This document shows, one piece after another, positions 60,063 through 64,000 of a stretch of 64,000 nt of DNA. Origin of the DNA: Edwardsiella tarda ATCC 15947 = NBRC 105688 (lineage in GTDB: Bacteria > Pseudomonadota > Gammaproteobacteria > Enterobacterales > Enterobacteriaceae); NCBI RefSeq assembly GCF_003113495.2, contig NZ_CP084506.1, forward strand, positions 2,604,001 through 2,668,000, read 5' to 3'. Positions within the stretch are counted from its first letter, which is position 1; each line of letters opens with the position of its first letter. The notes below the pieces were generated by a model. The model ran no database searches, was not told the DNA's origin, and saw only the letters and a program-made list of their open reading frames with translations. A program made the translations under genes and the position numbers.

Positions 60063-63000
60063 TCAACTTATTTGAATACCAGCGGTTGATTTTTTCATGA
60101 TAAGAACAAGAAGATCGCTAATTTTTGTCCTTGGCTTATAGTTATTGATTGCTCGTGACGATACAATAAACTCCAGTTTTATTGGTCCTTTGCCAGCCGG
60201 CATGTCAATTACAGATGTAAAAATACCTGGCGTTTTATCAGCTTCATAATTAAATACAACTGAACCATTACGTTTCACTGTCAACTTACACCAAGCATAA
60301 TAACTACCATCTATGGATTCAGCACCACTAAATAAAATTGATGGGATAACAATCTGCCGATCAAAAGCTTGGTCATCGTCTACTCTTACAGTTAACGTCC
60401 CCGCCGGGTATCCATCCCAAAGAGGAAAGGCCTTGCCGACAGATTTAACGATATCACCCTCTATCTGGTTAGCAGACAGCTTCCCATTGATCCGGCAGTT
60501 TTCCTCTATAGTCACATTAGACATAGCCCCAGAGGTCGCGCTGATTTTTCCTGAGATATCAGCGTTTCTTACAGTGAGCTTTCCTTCTGGCGTCACAGAG
60601 AACGTGGGCGGATTTCCTGACGATGTAATCGATGCCGCGTATAGACGCTTCAGCAATACATCATTCATGATGAGCTGGTTACCATAGCCGACGAGCATTG
60701 GCGTAGTGTTGCCGTTTGCCGGATCGATAAACTCAATGCGGTTTGCGGCCACCAGGAATTGGCTTAGCTTACCCTCCGGGGTGTCCTCCATGCTGAGGCC
60801 AAGACCTGCGACATAATGCTTGCCGTCTTTGGTCTGCTCAATCTTAACCCCCCACATCGCGTTCCACTTGTTGTTTGCATCCGTCCACTCTTTCTCAAAC
60901 TGTGTCAGGCGGCTGGCGTTGTCCGTTGTCAGGTCAACTTTTTCGAGTAGCTCTTTCCCCAAGTAGCTCTCAGTTATCTTTCCTTTAAAAAAGTCGAGAT
61001 AGCCATTCGCGTCGTTGCTTACCTGGCCAACGGCTTCCACAAAGTTAGACTTGCCTACCTGGTTAACGCTGCGCACATAGAAATAATAATCTGTGCCAAG
61101 CTTCATCAAGCGATCTTTCACCCAGTAACTTGAAATGCCAAGCTTAAGCGCAGTTGACTCGATCAATCGATAATCTGTAATACGTTTTTCAGAGAACCAA
61201 AACTCATACTGCACATCTTGCCTGTAATAACTCAGGCGTGGAGTAATCGTGATCTGGAAGTATCCCGGTGTTAGCTCAATAAATGCAGGTGCATCAGGAA
61301 CTGAGATATTAAAATTAACCGAAGAGGGATCGCCTTTCTGTCCAAATTGGTTGATGGCCCTTACCGATAGCGTGTACGCCCCCTGCGGGAGTGAGGAGAG
61401 GCGATACTCCATATCACTGGTCACCTGCGAACCAACAACGCGATCTGCCCGATTCAGCTTTAACTCAAACCGCACCCCACTAACAACTCGCGGAGTATCC
61501 CAGCGCGCGATGGCTTGATACTGGCCATCATCAGGGGTAATTTCCACATCCAAATGCTCTACCGCTGGCGGGATAGAAGAGCTACCTGACCCCGGCTTAG
61601 GATCAAAGCTGGCCCCATTATCAACGACGTTTTCCTTTTCAGGAACATGCTGGATAGCCACGATGCTATATGTTCCGTCGCGATTATCCTTAATGGATAC
61701 ACAGCGATAGAGTCGCTGACGTAACGAAGGGAGTGATAGTGACCACACGCCAAGAGTTTTAATCCCTGATGGCAGGCTCTTTAGTACCAATACATCAGGC
61801 GCCAACTGACTCTCTACCTCTAAACGCAGAGGGCGGCCATCTGTACCAATAACACTCACGGTCACCTTGCCCGCGGGTAACGTTACACTCCGATCTAACG
61901 TGATACTACGACCAGCCTCATCGATATTCAGCAGGCGACCACCAATCTGGTTGGCGGCATAGTCATTATCAGCGACCTCGATCACATCACCCGGCAAGTG
62001 CTTCAGCCCGTCGGCACCAACCTTGAAAGACACCGTCTGCACTTCAAGTTTTTCTGTTGTCAGAATCCACAAACCATGTCGATATGCCTGGCCCCTGCTT
62101 GTGCAGCAAAACGCATCGATCTCTAGCTGATTTAATCCATTGGCCGCGATCGACAAATCATCTGATACATACTCAAAATCCTCTTTCCACCCGTTGTCAG
62201 GGTTAACCCAACGGACGAGAACCGCATTATGTCTGGATGATTTAGGGCTAAAGGTGTAGGAGAATTTGCCATCAACCACATTGGCATTGGTATAGGGCCA
62301 GACGCAATCGGCGGGGCGATCTTGGATGAAGGTAAGCAGTTGGCCGTTCCAGACGGGCATACAACGCATGATGGAGCAAAAATCACTAATCACCTCGTAG
62401 GCAGAGCGGCGCGTTGTGATATAGCCATTACAGCGCATACGCGGCTCTTTACCACCATAGCCATTGGGAACCAATGCATCCGCATACTGCCCTATCGTGT
62501 ACAGCGCCCACTTATCAACGATGACCGATCCGATTTTTTTACCCAGGCCATAGCGGGGATGGGTTAGAACATCGTAAAGACACCAGGCAGGGTTATCCGT
62601 CCACCCCGGTTTAAATGATCCATCCCATATGCCGCTGTACGTTCTGGCCAACGGATCGTAATTCGATGGAATCTGAACTATACGGCCACGGATGTGGTAA
62701 TTTCGGCTTGGGATCTCACTACCGTATTGTTCACTGTCAAATGTCAGCCCAACAACAGCCGTGTTAGGGTACTGCTGCTGTACATCAATGATCTCAGTGT
62801 AACTGGCCCACAGCGTTTTGTTTTGAAGCATGTCGCTATTGCTGTTTGGCGTGCTCCTGACCATGCGAATATCAAACGGGCGCGGAGGGAGATTATCGAC
62901 GACTAAAGCGTTCAGGTACTGCGTCGTAGTCTTGCCAGAGATCGTTACCCTTCGCTCGGTAACCCATCGGCCACCCCGCATAATCTGGATCTGCAAATCA

Positions 63001-63404
63001 ACGGATGTCCCGACACGATCACCATTATCCTGAGCCTGAACCAAGGACTGCACACCAAACGTAAAGCGCAGGCGGTCAATGTTTGTAGAGGTAATGGTAC
63101 GGGTCAGCGGTGCGCCGTTTTTAATTTCGGCGTTTACCGGCACTTCCGTTCCCGACCCCTCAAACCCCTTCAGTGCCGGCTGCTCGTTCTCACCCGCTAC
63201 CCATTGCAGGCTCATGCCATTCACGTTGCTATCGCCATTGCTATCGATAGCAGGCGTCATCTTCAGCAAGACGCTTTGTAGCCCATTTACAGGGCCTTCT
63301 ATTGGGCCTTCCCCAATAGCATCAATGATGGAAACTTTCTGCTTTGATTTCAGGTTGTCGGGTTGCTCATAGGGCGTATGTTGTTCGCCACCACCTTTTC
63401 CCAT
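60063..63404 (-). CDS. J: Tail tip/host specificity protein J (lambda type)
   Basis: 1113 residues, near lambda J (1132). The N-terminus has [20 protein letters not shown], followed by DNTPL-like assembly domains ([57 protein letters not shown]). Fibronectin-type III domains lie about 640-830 and a central straight-fibre-like C-terminal part follows. The last part should contact the host receptor. It is preceded by the I-like gene with a small terminator-like stem-loop between. Confidence 0.93.
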   Translation of the reverse strand: MGKGGGEQHTPYEQPDNLKSKQKVSIIDAIGEGPIEGPVNGLQSVLLKMTPAIDSNGDSNVNGMSLQWVAGENEQPALKGFEGSGTEVPVNAEIKNGAPLTRTITSTNIDRLRFTFGVQSLVQAQDNGDRVGTSVDLQIQIMRGGRWVTERRVTISGKTTTQYLNALVVDNLPPRPFDIRMVRSTPNSNSDMLQNKTLWASYTEIIDVQQQYPNTAVVGLTFDSEQYGSEIPSRNYHIRGRIVQIPSNYDPLARTYSGIWDGSFKPGWTDNPAWCLYDVLTHPRYGLGKKIGSVIVDKWALYTIGQYADALVPNGYGGKEPRMRCNGYITTRRSAYEVISDFCSIMRCMPVWNGQLLTFIQDRPADCVWPYTNANVVDGKFSYTFSPKSSRHNAVLVRWVNPDNGWKEDFEYVSDDLSIAANGLNQLEIDAFCCTSRGQAYRHGLWILTTEKLEVQTVSFKVGADGLKHLPGDVIEVADNDYAANQIGGRLLNIDEAGRSITLDRSVTLPAGKVTVSVIGTDGRPLRLEVESQLAPDVLVLKSLPSGIKTLGVWSLSLPSLRQRLYRCVSIKDNRDGTYSIVAIQHVPEKENVVDNGASFDPKPGSGSSSIPPAVEHLDVEITPDDGQYQAIARWDTPRVVSGVRFELKLNRADRVVGSQVTSDMEYRLSSLPQGAYTLSVRAINQFGQKGDPSSVNFNISVPDAPAFIELTPGYFQITITPRLSYYRQDVQYEFWFSEKRITDYRLIESTALKLGISSYWVKDRLMKLGTDYYFYVRSVNQVGKSNFVEAVGQVSNDANGYLDFFKGKITESYLGKELLEKVDLTTDNASRLTQFEKEWTDANNKWNAMWGVKIEQTKDGKHYVAGLGLSMEDTPEGKLSQFLVAANRIEFIDPANGNTTPMLVGYGNQLIMNDVLLKRLYAASITSSGNPPTFSVTPEGKLTVRNADISGKISATSGAMSNVTIEENCRINGKLSANQIEGDIVKSVGKAFPLWDGYPAGTLTVRVDDDQAFDRQIVIPSILFSGAESIDGSYYAWCKLTVKRNGSVVFNYEADKTPGIFTSVIDMPAGKGPIKLEFIVSSRAINNYKPRTKISDLLVLIMKKSTAGIQIS

Positions 63405-63426
63405 GATCTATGCTCCAGAAACAAAA

Positions 63427-63446
63427 AAGCCACCCGAAGGTGGCTT
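63427..63446 (-). terminator. Stem-loop between tail genes I and J
   Basis: AAGCCACC, a four-base loop and GGTGGCTT pair fully; on the minus strand a run of T follows. It lies between two genes of one tail operon, so it should cut J expression partly unless antiterminated. Confidence 0.75.
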
Positions 63447-63463
63447 ATTGAATAGCGCGAAAA

Positions 63464-64000
63464 TTATAACTTCTGACCAACCTTGCCGAGATCAACATCA
63501 GTATCGCCATTGCCATCCCACACACTGACAGACTGCGATATGACCCGAGAACCCGTCAGAATCTCACCGTAGGGGATAGGCATGACATTACCTTGTGATA
63601 CAGCGTTATCCAGGTTAGAGAAGTAGCTGTTTCCCTTGCCGTTATCGGTCTGCGACGACTTTGGTGTCCTGGGCGTTGGCGTCAGCATCTGAGCAACACC
63701 CCCCAGCATCATCCCGATACCGGCAGCAGTAAGAGCAGAGCTAATCCCTGTCCAAGACGTCAATACACCGACAGTAGTCAGTACGGCGCCAGCGATGAAC
63801 TGGAAGATCCCTCCTTTCGCTGCGCCCTCCATACGCGGAACGATATGCACAATCGCCCCGGGGGGCAGTGGCTCATGCAAGCGCTGCATCACTTTATCTG
63901 GTGCCACATCATGACCTGCAATACGTACCTGATACCACCCGTTGCGTAAGTGCTGGCGTAAACCGTTAACCTGCACTAGCAAGGCGTGGATCCCCTCAGC
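63464..64000 (-). CDS. I: Tail assembly protein I (lambda type), 5' end outside window
   Basis: 178 codons are visible; the frame stays open to the window edge, and the missing start is beyond it. GIHALLVQVNGLRQHLRNGW and YQVRIAGHDVAPDK match the lambda I region; a Gly-rich hydrophobic middle (IGMMLGGVAQMLTP) and SQTDNGKGNSYFSNLDNAVS follow, then GNVMPIPYGEILTGSRVISQ. Protein I is needed for tail tip assembly before J. Confidence 0.9.
   Translation of the reverse strand, partial: AEGIHALLVQVNGLRQHLRNGWYQVRIAGHDVAPDKVMQRLHEPLPPGAIVHIVPRMEGAAKGGIFQFIAGAVLTTVGVLTSWTGISSALTAAGIGMMLGGVAQMLTPTPRTPKSSQTDNGKGNSYFSNLDNAVSQGNVMPIPYGEILTGSRVISQSVSVWDGNGDTDVDLGKVGQKL

Overview
The window looks like chromosome of an Edwardsiella-type enterobacterium (Hafniaceae). 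The evidence is a two-partner hemolysin pair resembling EthA/EthB, a tdcABCDE operon, enterobacterial-length NfsB, GldA, DacD and ThiE, and a GC-rich background. This is inferred from protein resemblance only; no search was run.

Positions 1-16.4 kb carry housekeeping and transport genes on mixed strands: a ModE-type operator with a molybdate-type ABC transporter, a DinI-like gene, an aspartate racemase and DcuA-like carrier convergent with a LysR regulator that has a 27-bp in-frame duplication in its DNA-binding domain, nfsB, dacD, a TDT-family carrier, and the hemolysin operon ethB-ethA. At 16.4-19.1 kb lie hiuH, an IS903-like transposon remnant and a second, broken copy of the ethB promoter and 5' end.

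Positions 19-45.6 kb hold traT, gldA, a TPP riboswitch followed by thiE alone, the anaerobic threonine-degradation operon tdcABCDE with a CRP-type site, katG, and a three-gene set (b-type cytochrome, Tat-exported molybdenum oxidoreductase, methionine-rich repeat protein). The last set resembles the described YedY1/MrpX hypochlorite-scavenging system. Two AT-rich regulators, a nucleoside-type transporter, a C69 dipeptidase, a GcvA-like LysR gene and an orphan fimbrial subunit follow.

Positions 46-52 kb hold a complete SPATE serine-protease autotransporter, an Exc2-like lipoprotein and a small lipoprotein whose body resembles the TolA C-terminal domain. An IS1-family element follows.

Positions 52.9-58.0 kb look like a decayed P4-like satellite. 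It has an Ogr/Delta zinc-finger gene, an array of GGTAAC/GTTACC iterons, the end of a P4-type replication protein, and the first codons of a tyrosine integrase, the last two now joined by an IS3-family element. Its cargo is a two-gene operon, a SLATT-like membrane protein plus a reverse transcriptase, behind a hairpin-rich leader. This is a candidate anti-phage system and the strongest candidate for something under-described here. A 46-bp match to the 3' end of tRNA-Thr (thrW), the attachment core used by P22-like phages, separates the satellite from a lambda-like prophage (58.2-64 kb) whose tail genes I, J, tail fibre and a small terminal gene are visible.
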